From Henckelia pumila (taxonomy: Eukaryota > Streptophyta > Magnoliopsida > Lamiales > Gesneriaceae), in contig NC_133122.1 in NCBI RefSeq assembly GCF_033568475.1, forward strand, positions 8,114,324-8,178,323: a DNA stretch of 64,000 bases, read 5' to 3'. Positions 12,741 through 23,997 of this stretch are shown here, piece by piece. The translations under genes were made by a program, and so were the position numbers. The notes beneath the pieces were generated by a model, which ran no database searches, was not told the origin of the DNA, and saw only the letters and a program-made list of their open reading frames with translations. Position 1 is the first letter of the stretch. Every line of letters begins with the position of its first letter.

Positions 12741-14164
12741 TGTAATGAAATACTAAAAAGAAACAGACAATAATCAGTGATTGCTTAATTAATTTACTAA
12801 GACATAAAATATGGCGAGATTTAATTTTATGAATTTCACTTCCACTATTTTAACGATTTCACTACCCTCTAGTGAAAACGAAACACCGATTTCCTTAGTG
12901 GGAACATGGAGTTCAATTGACAAATCATAGTCCCGAATAATATCTGCCAATCATAATTTTCAAAAGGTAGAGCCCAATTGCTTCCAAAGCAACCCCCATG
13001 TTTTTACCTCATGTCCAATAAGAGCTCAATAATATGACGTCGTTTATTGTGACATGTCAAGATGACTCATCAATATTAAGTTGTGATGGACGGTCGCCAT
13101 GTGGATCCCCAATAATATGAGCCAATCCCATGGGAGTTCCACCCAACTTACAACATGTGTCGATCCAATGTACAGCTTTCCGACGAACGGGCCCCCCCAC
13201 TAATATGAGCCGGACCGTGCCCGCGGGTAGCATCTCATACATTGATCGTTGATGGAAGGTAGGAACATTTAAACAATATTTAAATTCACTTTTATTTATC
13301 TTGATATCAATTTTAAATCATATTTAAAATGAGGGATTTTTAATTTTGAAAAATTGTCTCATCTTATCATACTTGTATGCTTGCGGGATTCATGCAATTT
13401 AGTCTAAACATGCATACAACAATAATATCATATATTATATTTAGGATGATCGACCCCAAAACTAATCGACCCGTGGTTGCCAATCACGAGTCTAAGTCCA
13501 ATCCTAGGTGATATGCAAGTATGCAATGCAATCCTATTACATTGAGCTTCCAATTTACATTTCTTCGGTCTTTATTGTCTGCTGGGCCCACCTTTGTCTT
13601 CAAATCTTTATCTCCCACTAAGTCTAATAAATTTACAATAAATTTCGATGACAAGCAGGGGATACATATTTAAGGGTGGGAACGGGCCATAAACCAGACC
13701 CACTTTTTATTACAAATGACAAATCAAATTGGGCCATAAACCAAGCCCATTAATAAAACCCAACAACAATAACAAAAACCAAATGTAAATTTCCTAACAT
13801 ACACCTACAAAATTGGTCATGGCAATCGATCATCCTTTATCCAATATTTAATTCAATTATTAAATCATTGGATAACATGCAATGGCAATATAATTAAAAG
13901 ATAAAATCAAATTTTATCTAATATATACATAAAATCATATCTTATCATCAATTGTACCAAAATAATTAATTTTATAAAATCTAATTTAACGGATAAAATT
14001 TATAAATTTTCCAAAAATGCAAATTAATCCAAAAATCAATTTTAAAAATTTCGGACTCAAACAATTTGACCCGATTCCTCGTGAACCAATCAAAAACAAT
14101 TTTCGATCGGACCAAAAACTAAAATTTTAAAAATTTAAAATTCTAATTAAAAAATCAAATTTTA

Positions 14165-14310
14165 ATTTTTCGGGCTGCCCGGGACGTTTCCGGGCAGCCC
14201 CACCTCCACGTGGGACAGGGCTGCCCACGTGAAGCTGGGCAGCTCGTCGCTGCCCTTGGGCAGCGATCAAGTCGCTTCCCTGGGCAGCGACAATCGCTGC
14301 CCGTGTTGCC
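14165..14310 (-). repeat. GC-rich inverted-repeat cluster in copia leader
   Basis: At least eight copies of GGGC(A/T)GC or its complement GCTGCCC lie within 145 bp in both orientations (for example GGGCTGCCC, GGGCAGCCC, CTGGGCAGCGA). Surrounding DNA is strongly AT-rich. RNA from either strand could fold into stacked stems. Function unknown. Confidence 0.75.
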
Positions 14311-14402
14311 CTTCAAAAATTTTAATTTAAAATTTTGTTTTGTTTCAAAAAACCGAGGCTAAAAATTTTGTACAATCGATTAATTTTAATCGTTTGATCT
14401 GA

Positions 14403-14425
14403 GAGCAACCTGTCTCTGACGCCAC
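14403..14425 (-). other. Candidate primer-binding site of copia X
   Basis: Directly inside the 5' LTR the minus strand reads GTGGCGTCAGAGACAGG. It resembles only partly the initiator-Met tRNA site TGGTATCAGAGC used by the Ty3 elements here (TGG, then TCAGAG). It could be a mutated or alternative primer site. Confidence 0.45.
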
Positions 14426-16307
14426 TGTTGGAAAATGTTTTCAGATCATAGATCTGATACCCAGTGCAGCGGAAGTTTAAAATTTTTTATATGGAACGAT
14501 TCCATATCATGGGTATCAAATCCTAACGATTAAATTATGTAAGTAAAATAATAATAACAATTAATATTTTACCTCTTCAAGCTATGGCTTGATTATGGAC
14601 TCCAACAGATTAAATCTGCTCTTGTTGTAAATCCCAGGAACTGATGACTTGCTCGATCAATCTCCGGAATTAGGTCCACGAATAGAAAACTAAAACCCTC
14701 TGATTGATTGCACTAGAAATCAATCAGATGTTTATCGAAGAGATTAAACAGATTTGATCTGTCAGTTCAGAATGTAATTTTTCATAAAAATCACAGACTG
14801 GATTCTCTCAAAAAGGGAGAGTGGATTTTTGAAAAATCCTTTTTCTATTTTGTGTAATTTTTGAAAAATCAAGCTTGGAATAACTTGTGATTTTTGAAAA
14901 TTGCATATCATGTATTTATAATTTCTAGACTGGATTAAGTTATATGTCTATTAGGACACTAACTCCTTAGGGCCCATAATCCATAACTTAAGCCCAACAA
15001 GCCAAGTCTGTTATTATAGAAATTAATATAAAATTCATCATGACTCCGATTGATAAACTAATTTCACCAATGTGCATAGAAACCATTTCTGCACCTTTTA
15101 AAGTCAAGATAATTTTTCTGAATCCGAATTCAGTGATTTCCAAAAATGCCCATCCCTATGTCATTTTTAGGAAATTCCACTCCCTTTAGTTAAGAAGTCC
15201 AACTTCTCTTTCATTAAATTTAACTCTTTAAATTTAACTATCTCAACGGGGATTAGTAATCCATTACTTGTGTGACCCTCAATGGTTCAGGGATACAGCT
15301 AGCCGTGGGCTCACAACTCCTTGTGACTCGGAACAATAATTTCCGACTTACCCATCGAATCATGGTAAGAGCGTCTAGCAACATCGCCCCATGATTTCCT
15401 AGGTATCACTGATAGTGCCTGCAAGAACCAGTAGGTTTTGGTTAGCGTACAGTACGGTCCTTTCATCCATATATCCCGATCGAATCAACAACCATTGGTA
15501 CATCGAGAGTCGTTCGAGATTCGATAACTATGTAATGCATCTTGAAGATCAAATAGTGACATCGCATGTGCTACTAGGAAACCAAGTAACCTAAATCACA
15601 TCGAGTACTCTGGCCAGAGATTTGTCACACTAATATCTCCTCAGATCACATAGGATATCCACACTCGCAAGCGTGTGGTGAATCCTTGACAACAAAGCAT
15701 CGACTCCTATATGTGTCGTAACTGTACCCAATCCCGACACCTGATGACCCTCATAGAGTCGGTAAACGAGTCAAAGTATAGTACTAGCATATAGAGTCTC
15801 CATGATGTTTCAAGTAGTAAGGACTAATGGTGTACAACCAAAACCGCGGACTTATCCACTCAATTAATAATAACCACTTGGAAAGTCCGAATAGGGTATT
15901 TCGATCATTCATCATATGAATGTCCATTTGCATGCTTTAAACATCTCTATGTTCCATACCAATGAAACGTGGTACTTGGCATCGCAAATGCTAGTCTCGA
16001 TCTTGAGCGATCCTTATCCTTATATGCGGACGGCTCAATTGACTAGGAACTGTTTAGAATATACAGTGACTATAAGATGTGTTTCATGATAGTGATCTCT
16101 CTTTATTCACTATCTCATCTTACTTACACTATAGTATATTCAAGGTCTTTATCAAAACAACAATAGTATATCACAATATAACATTATGAAGAAAGATAAA
16201 GAAAATGTCATTAATGAATGTAAATTATATTAAACAAAGATTGTTTACAATAAGAGACTCTCAAAGCCCTTAGCCACAACTTGGCTAGCGGGGCATCAAC
16301 TCTTTCA
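14426..16307 (-). repeat. Copia LTR C (5' LTR of element X)
   Basis: 1882 bp, TGTTGGAAAATG to ACTCTTTCA, closely similar to LTR A and the same length. It would hold the promoter for X on the minus strand. It abuts Gypsy-A RT sequence at 16308. Confidence 0.9.
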
Positions 16308-17086
16308 GTTGCCTGTAATCAATACATAATCGCATCGATCCATCCTTCTTCTTGACAAATAACACAGGTGCTCCCCACGGAGAAACACTCGGACGAATAT
16401 ATCCCTTATCAAGCAGATCCTGCAACTGCTGTTTCAATTCCCTCATCTCTAACGGTGCCTGACGATAAGGTGCTCGAGATATAGGCGTAGTTCCTGGTAT
16501 TAGATCAATACCAAATTCAACCTCTCGAACCGGAGGAAAACCAGGAATCTTATCAGGGAATACATCAGAACACTCGCTGACAACCGGTAGCTGATCGATA
16601 CCCGGACTACTCGTGGACATATCAACTGCATAGATGAGGTAGCCCTCCCCACCTGACTCTAAGACATGACATGCCTTTAGAGCTGATAAAAGTGGCATCG
16701 GAGGTCGCGCACCCTCACCATAAAAGTACCAGCTATCACCCTCATCCGGATGAAACTGCACCAGACGCTGATAACAATCCACAGTAGCGTGATGCAAAGT
16801 CAGCATATCTATTCCCAAAATACAATCAAAATCGGCCATCGCTAATATCATTAGATTAGCCGATAACACATTACCCCCAAACTCTAGAAGGCAACCCATC
16901 ATTAGACGCTTAGTTACTACCTCATGCTCCAGCGGAGTAGATACAACTAAATCCATATCTAATGATACATAAGGTAATCTGTCTCTTAACAAAATGACTA
17001 GAAATAAAGGAATGCGACGCTCCAGTATCAATTAAGACAAGTGCAGGAATACCACATAACAGAATGGTACCTGCCAACATGCGATC
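16308..17086 (-). pseudogene. Gypsy-A protease and N-terminal RT
   Basis: Minus-strand reading starts with LAGTILLCG and the protease motif [12 protein letters not shown], then changes frame near 16990. The second frame carries [12 protein letters not shown], the pol linker ([35 protein letters not shown]) and RT up to [20 protein letters not shown]. There it meets the copia LTR; the RT continues at 3267. In this element TG-to-LIDTG spacing is the usual ~11 residues with no spacer. At 17086 it meets the long-LTR element and gag resumes at 27580. Confidence 0.9.
17082..17086. repeat. Target-site duplication (left) of Gypsy-C
   Basis: CGATC precedes the LTR start here and recurs at 27580-27584 after the other LTR. 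A 5-bp duplication is typical of Ty3 integration. Confidence 0.75.
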
Positions 17087-20000
17087 TGAAACGACCCTAA
17101 CCTCTATGCTTTATTTAATTTAAAGGAAATTACGGATTTATAAAAATTTTGCCATGACTTGTTTGCAAAGCAAACAAGCCATCTTAACCCAGTCAGCAGT
17201 TCAAGTAAGGAAAAGCAACTGACGTAAAACTTAAGTGCGTTAAACATAAACATGCAATCCTAGTAACCACCTCCCGGTTACAGCATAAAGTAAACTAAGG
17301 AATTTAAAAGAGTGCGTTAAACATAAACATGCATAGGTGATGGCATACTACAAATCATCAACTGTAGCACAGGGAATACACATCCTGGCTAAAAACACTG
17401 TAAGTACTCAAATAACTCTTCATTATTACATAACAGAGTAAATATGCGGAAAACTTAAACATGCAATAGCGACGGTCATTGGGCTTCGCACTACCAGTGG
17501 CCTCAACCCAGTGGATCCTGCCCCTCCATCGCCTCAACATAAAACTCATCACCTGCAATCAAACAAGCGTAGTGAGTCTAAAGACTCAACAAGCATAAAC
17601 AGTTGAATATCAAGGTTTAAAAAATAGATGATGCTTTACTCAAACTATGATACTTAGTATACTTTTGAACTTTAACTGTAAATATGCATGAAACTAGAGT
17701 GTATAGGAAACATGCATTGATGAACTCACGTTATAGAAGACTTTCAACTTTCTTGACATAAACCTCATGCTTTACTTAACCTCATACTTTTCTTAACCTC
17801 ATGCATGACTGACTGACATCAACGTAAGACGAGTCAAACTGAAACTTTAAACTTTAACTTTTAAACTTTTCTTTTCCTTTTCCTCTTAGAAATCAGTTCC
17901 TTGATTTGTGACCCTCTGTTTCGATCATGATCATGGCTGCAGTGCACTATGCCGGCAAGACGACGAGATTTCTCCCGACGAACTTAACCCCTCTGTGGCA
18001 AGGAGACCGAGATTGCTCCCGATCCCACATTGCCCCTCTATGACAAGGAGACCGAGATTGCTCCCGATCCCACATTGCCCCTCTGTGGGTAGGGTAGACA
18101 AGATGTCTCTTGCTCCCTACCTAAACCTCTGTAACCTCTTGGTGAGTAGACCGAGGCATCCCCCGGCCTAACATCACCCCTCTTTGTCACAAACAAATCA
18201 CTTCATTCAAAAACATTTACTTTAAGACTCGACTCACATCTTTTTAATCATGCATACATGAAAAGACCTCCTTTCACTTTATTTTTCTCAAGAACATGCC
18301 ATATGCACACGAACATGCAACCTTTAAGATATGAGACTCAACTCAATTATGCATTGGCATGCAAGACTCAAAGAAACTTTCTTTAAATTTTTCTTTGGCA
18401 TCAAGAATAAGACTCACACACACGAACGTGCAACTTCAAGAATGAGACTCGACTCCATTGCATGTGAGAACGATGAACGAGTGGCTGCCCCTAACCCTCA
18501 AGACTTTACTCTTTTGCCAAAGTCCTAACTTTTTAACTTAGACCAAGCAAGAAAACTGAAAAACCCTTTTTCTCACTCATGCCTTAACCAAAACCCGTCC
18601 CGCTTGAACCGACACATTCCTAACTCTTAAAATTTACCATATGACCAGGTTTCAACTTCCTTTGACCTCTTATACAAAATGCCAAACAACCCATCCCGGA
18701 CAGCCCACTTTTGACTATAAATTTCTGCACCGACACTTAAACTTCAAAAATTCATAACTTATTGAATACTTATCCGAATTAAGCCCATTTTATACCGACA
18801 CGACCGCAACGTCATGAACTAAACTTAGGACAAAACAGAATCGACACAGACCTCGACCAGGAAACTGCCCTGCCCCGAATTCAGACTGCCCTGACCAAAC
18901 TAGACACCTCAAATGCCCTACTAGTTTGTGAAACCTTCACCAATCATGCACCCTTGCTTCTAAGACCACTCCAATCCATCAAACACACTTAAAACCATCT
19001 CTTAGGACTTACATCAAACACTTGGGCAGCCCACTTCTTCACTTCGACATCACATATCAAAATTTACATGATTTTGCACCAAAAAGTGGCAACCTCAAGA
19101 GCAAACAATCAAGACCAATGCAATACATCAAAATGCTTCAAACACACTTCATTTCCATCCCTTACACATGTAAATTTTCGAAAATAGGGCACACCAATTT
19201 TTGGAAATTCGAAATTTACTTCATTCATGCAAAATGACTTAAGCTTTCCAACACAACTCACCATTTATCAACTTAAAACTCAATCTAATGCATAAATTCG
19301 AAAATCCCACATAAAAATCTAAAATTCCAGAAATGTATCAAGTCATACATGCTAAAAATCATAGTCATTTCGAAATTTAAAAAGAAGCTAGGAGCAAATA
19401 CATAATAGCTTGATTGAAAGCCCAAGAAAAGTCTACACTTGCCTTCCAATCTTTTACCAAGAGAATTCGAAAATAAAAGGGAGAAGAGGGCTGGACACAA
19501 TCTAAACTCCAAGCTAAGCTCCTTGTGAAGCTTCTCCGGTGGTGTAGGCGGCGGTGGGAGGCGGCGCCGGCGGCTAGAGGTGGAAGAGAGGGGTTGGCCG
19601 AGAGGGAGCTCCAAGAAGAGAGGAAGGGGACGGCTCTAGAGTTTAGGAGGGGATAGGGTTTTAATTTTTGTGTTATAAAATGTTTGAGTGAGAAATAATG
19701 AGAGTGAAAATGTGTGTAGTGTTTTAAAGTTGCTTTTGTACTATTAAAAGTACTACTTGTACTATTACAACTTTTTACCTCCAACTTTTTCACCTTTAAA
19801 AACTCCTAAGTTTAAAATTTTCAACTCTCAACATTTTTAATTAAAATTACACTAGCCCGGATTTAATAAAACCCTATTTTATGGAAAGTCTAGGAATAAA
19901 TCCAAGAAAATAATAAATTTGCTTTTCGACCCCTTAAAAGTTTAAAATTTACATTTTTGGCCAAAATCCCCTTTTTCTTCTAACTTAAAATCTTAAAAAA

Positions 20001-20667
20001 AAACGAAAGTCTTGATAATATACCACCGAAGCCCACCATCGTCGCCTGCCGGGACAGAAACTCACTAAACTAACAATTCAAGGAATTTTATTCAAATAAA
20101 TCAAGCAATGATATCTTTAACTAAAACTTAAACAATTAACTTTAAGAAATTAAAAACATACATACTGAAAATAAATTTTAGGCATGAATATTTAAATCAT
20201 GGAAATTCCAGGCACTACATAAACACTAACTTAGAAATTAAAATCAACAATTTAAATATTTTGATGTCGGGACAATAATTAAGATTTTTAAATAATAAGC
20301 AGAGCGATTAAAATAATTTAAACAAACTAGACAAACGATTAAAAGTCATTTAAATAAACGCACTAACGGCATAAAAACCTTTAAAATGATTTAGACAGAT
20401 AACGACTTAAAAATAATTAAGCTAAACATTTAAAATCATTTAAATGAATAAACTAAGAAATTAAAATAATTTAAATAAGAAAGCTTAAATCTTTACAATA
20501 CTTAAAACAAGTAAGCTGCACGATAAAAATCATTTGAATAAAGAAACTGAAACAATAAAAACATAACTCACATAAATAATTTAAATCAATTAAAATTAAA
20601 GATAATGATCTTAATATTTATTAAATTAATGAATGCGATTTAGTAGATTGGATTACAGGTACTACAA
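17087..20667 (-). repeat. Gypsy-C LTR D (3' LTR)
   Basis: Runs from TGAAACGACCC to GTACTACAA on the plus strand and is matched over its length by LTR E. It has stretches related to the array-family LTRs (end GGGTCGTTTCA, palindrome CATGATCATG, inverted repeat GAGTCTAAAGACTC at 17574-17587, the ~45-bp repeats). Small open frames inside are repeated in both LTRs and resemble no protein. Confidence 0.92.
17955..18189. repeat. Degenerate ~45-bp tandem repeat inside LTR D
   Basis: About five units of the type GACCGAGATTGCTCCCGATC followed by CCACATTGCCCCTCTGTGG. Two adjacent units (18000-18044 and 18045-18089) are nearly identical and the outer ones diverged. The same block is in LTR E (about 24865-25099). 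Array-family LTRs carry about four related units. Confidence 0.75.
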
Positions 20668-20700
20668 TTCCTTCCCCCCTTAAATGAAATTTCGTCCTCG
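20668..20700 (-). other. Polypurine tract region of Gypsy-C
   Basis: The minus strand reads TTTCGAGGACGAAATTTCA and then AAGGGGGGAAGGAATT next to the 3' LTR. It is almost the same end block as the array family (TCGAGGACGAAATTTC, then AGGGAGGGAGGAA). Confidence 0.8.
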
Positions 20701-22420
20701 AAATTCAGGACATTCTAACTAGGTCTGGACACGTACGACTAAGTAACATCAACTTTTCTATCTCTTCACTCACCTGAGTTGACACTAATAGCTTACTCTG
20801 CGCACTATGATGCTTATTGACATTTATATCCTCACGAATTGGACTAACTCCTACTGCAATATAAAATTTACATTTCTTACCTGTTTCCAAGTGGTCTTAT
20901 CCTCGAGAAAAATTCTATCATTCCTCAAATCTACTTTCGATCCAAATATACAAACTTAAAAGCGTCATCTTACTACAACTGATAAGTTCTCCATCTTACA
21001 AATTCTTAGATCTTTAAGTTATTGCACAACTTACATCTGCTAACCTTAATCCCTACGTCAGAATTCCAAGAAATAGAGTTCATATAACCCATAAATAAAT
21101 TATGTCGACTTCTACTAAACTTAAAAACTTTCTAACAACGAAGCTATGCATAATGTCTATTTACTAAGTAGACTTAACTTACATGATATACAATTCGAAC
21201 TCTTAAGGAATTCTCAAGTTCCCAAAATACTTAGCGACTAAACACTAAAATTTTCTAAATAGGATAGCTTAGGGACTATACAATTCTATCTCATTAGACC
21301 TTAGGATATGATATGAATTTTACCCATACTTCCCCAACATCGATACATGAAACCTGTCAGGTATCACTAACAACTCTGTGCCATCTCAAAAGATAAAACA
21401 AATTACCTATCTCCTCAACAACTGCATAAGTACCGACAATCAAGCTAATTTCCTTATACTCCCAAATCAACAATATTACGAAACGATACCTTCAAGAACA
21501 ACTTAACATCCAATTTTTAAATTCTACAGGTCTACGCCGCTTGTTAGCAATGATTTACTTAATGCTATTGGACTATGCTCAATCCCTTATTAGTTACCAA
21601 ACTCACAACGCTTAAAGGGATGATTAAAGTTCTCTTAAGCAACGACTCTAGTTCGGTTAACCTTCAAGTGGAAAATAGTGACTCTCCTCATCTTAGGATC
21701 GATTGGCCCATTCCTGTAAACAAATCTAATCTAATCCTTGAAAAGGTAATATAACCTTAAAATCCACTGTTGTTCAATTCCCATGGTAATAGCCGTTAAC
21801 ATATAGAATCCAAATAGATGCCTAAACAGATCCCAATTATCCATTCATCAATTTACACGTTCACCTCTAGCCTCTTTGATTATACCGAAAGTTCAACTCT
21901 GATTAAGATTTCCGAATAGATTTATCCACCTTTTCTATCCCAGACGCAACGACTAAGAAATCTATATTTATCTTTGAAGACAAAACATACCACAAATTAT
22001 AATCCACTTATTGGGTTAGACGGTCCCTAAGTACCAAATAATTCTTATACATCACCGGAAGACATATCTCAAATTTCTATTTCAATTTGACAGCATGTTT
22101 GAAAATCCAAAATTCTCCAAATTCTTATATGTACAACCTGAATTCAAATTTCAAGAACTTAGCATACCACTGGACACCTCGAAGGGTTTCTCAATTTCCT
22201 TAGTACTTCACCGAGAAATAAATCTACATCTTATCCAGAAAATAAAACTACTTGAAAATTCTATTCATCCTTCTACCTCCAAGGTTGGTGCAATAGTCTT
22301 ATCAGTTGACATTCACAAGATCTTAGAACGCTAATATAAAGTACCCAAAAGTATTCTAGGAACAGCTCTATTTTCCTTCAATGTTCTAAATCATAGTCAG
22401 GTTATTATCACACCCAATCT
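20701..22420 (-). pseudogene. Strongly decayed Ty3 pol remnants in Gypsy-C
   Basis: No frame stays open, but in the right order and spacing short remnants match the array-family pol: a TTWKQ-like trace near 20890 (chromodomain TWEAE), CPDLVRMS before the polypurine block (for YPKLFGKF), FHVSMLGKY near 21340 (for FHVSMLRKY), RRRPVEF near 21530 (for RRRDLEF) and DYDLE near 22395 (for [11 protein letters not shown]). I infer an ancient pol under no constraint. These are by-eye matches; a profile search would settle them. Confidence 0.55.
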
Positions 22421-23983
22421 GTTTACCAAAAATCGTCTGTTCACTCTTAATGATCCTGACAAAAATTTAAGCAACACATTCAATTAATTCACTAACTAGC
22501 AGTCTTCCTGCTAGGACTTGATATAATTGATAATCAACATTCCTCGTAACGCAGCTGCAACTTAGGATTTTATCAAGCACTATTACTAAATTCCAACAGT
22601 CTAAACTCTCACTATGCGGTTACGAGTCGATTTTTCTATTCAAGAAGTCGGAATGATAACCGAAAGTGTGATCCACTCAACTAATTCGCCGTGATGGATC
22701 ATGAAAGGAAATAAATACACATGTAATGCTGCTTAATACGAAACAAAATAATGCAAGCATTACAAAGAAGCGAGCTGAAGAATACCAACCTGGATAAGTG
22801 AAAACAACTCACTCATAATTCAAGTCTAGAGATGAATGAATAATAATGGAGGCTCCATGAATAATAAATATGAGCCAACAAGATAACAAATCTAGTGATA
22901 ACTCATCAAGAGTAATGGCATCATGCTCAAACAATCAAAGCACAATCAAGGGTAGACAGTGTGACTTCAATCGAGAGTAGTCCACACAAATCAATAATTA
23001 GGGAAACAACGGTACAAAGACATATTCAGGAGTCAACCACACAACGCAAGTAGATCACCAATAAAAATACAAAGTGATGCTTACTCGCATCAACATGTGT
23101 GGTTCTAGTACTGGAGAAAATTTCAAGAAATGTGAAATACGAACATGGTCTTATTAAAAGTTCAACCAATGTCAAAGTAGTAGAATATAAAGTTGACTGA
23201 CGTCATACGATTTCATAAATGCACAAAGGAAGTGCAGAGAGATTTTGGATACTCAAAAGTAGATGTTGTGATGGATATGAGCACAAAAGAAGAAAAAGAA
23301 TTAATGATCGAAATAGTAGTTCACATAATCGAAAGACTCATTAGTAACCGATTCACTATTTCCCAAAAACATAATTGCCGCAAAAGAACAAAAGAAAACT
23401 CAAACTATCCATAAAAATATAAAACGAAGTGCGTATCCCAAGTCTTTGCACAGATTCGAATCAATAACTTAACTGGCCAAAACATACGTCTTATCAAATT
23501 CTAAACAAACTATGCACTTAGTTGCATCCGACTTGAATCCAATATAAGAAAACAACCTACATCAGTAATACACAATTACTATCTCTTAATGCGCAAGTTA
23601 AATATTTCTGACAAACTCCTACAACTCATCAAAATTGCTAACACTACTGAATAACTGAAACAACAACCACGTAATGTCCAAAATTGGAAGGAATATTGGT
23701 GCACCCACTTCGTTTAACTTGAATTCGCATGCTATAAAAATATAGACAGTCAAATAGTACACTTTAACTACTAAAGAAATTTTAAATAATAAAACATTGA
23801 GTTACACATTTAAATAAATTAAACATCAAATTTGAAAATATTTTAAAAAGGATGACATCAAAACATTTAAAGTAATAACTCAAATGCGTCTAACATATAA
23901 AATTACTTAAAACTTACAGACTTTGAGGCGAGATCCCTTGAGTTTCGGCAACCGGCAGTAGGCTCAGCCCAAACCAAGACCGT
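22421..23983 (-). other. Gypsy-C interior without recognisable genes
   Basis: AT-rich sequence in which I see no gag, protease or RT motif. The last ~80 bases (23905-23983) are the leader shared with the array family. It may be decayed gag/RT or foreign filler retained for RNA length or packaging. Confidence 0.5.
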
Positions 23984-23995
23984 GCTCTGATACCA
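23984..23995 (-). other. Primer-binding site of Gypsy-C (initiator Met tRNA type)
   Basis: The plus strand gctctgatacca is the complement of TGGTATCAGAGC, two bases from LTR E. It is the usual plant initiator-Met tRNA primer site and identical to that in the array. Confidence 0.9.
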
Positions 23996-23997
23996 AC

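Larger units (their letters stand above)
12741..14425 (-). other. Copia X 5' leader (untranslated) with GC-rich block
   Basis: About 1.7 kb between the 5' LTR C and gag. No credible gene is present. Repeated short phrases (AATATGAGCC preceded by a C-run) occur at about 13110 and 13200, with a related phrase near 12945. An AT-rich stretch (13800-14160) is followed by a GC-rich block (14165-14310). The long leader is typical of some plant copia lineages. It ends at the candidate primer site. Confidence 0.7.
3268..16307 (-). mobile_element. Chimeric Ty1/copia complex (elements X and Y) inserted in Gypsy-A RT
   Basis: There are three copia LTRs in one orientation: A (3268-5149), B (5762-7658) and C (14426-16307). 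A and C are close to each other and B is clearly more diverged, so A and C belong to element X and B to element Y. LTR B sits in X's RNase H. The interior runs as Y from 7659 to about 11386, then switches at about 11400 to X protease/integrase start, gag and leader. This fits Y inserting into X, followed by a deletion that removed Y's 5' LTR and X's RT and most of its integrase. The complex interrupts the Gypsy-A RT frame. No clean 5-bp target duplication is visible (left flank attcagc, right flank gttgcc). Confidence 0.85.

Noticed and set aside
17995-18100. CRISPR-like repeats
   Set aside because: Units are adjacent with no spacers, are degenerate, and sit within a plant LTR.
19285-19793. 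Overlapping Pro/Arg/Ser-rich minus-strand open frames
   Set aside because: They lie in LTR D, are repeated in LTR E, overlap each other and show no conserved domain.
23193-23414. 73-residue plus-strand frame inside Gypsy-C
   Set aside because: No recognisable motif, antisense to the element, AT-rich context; consistent with chance.
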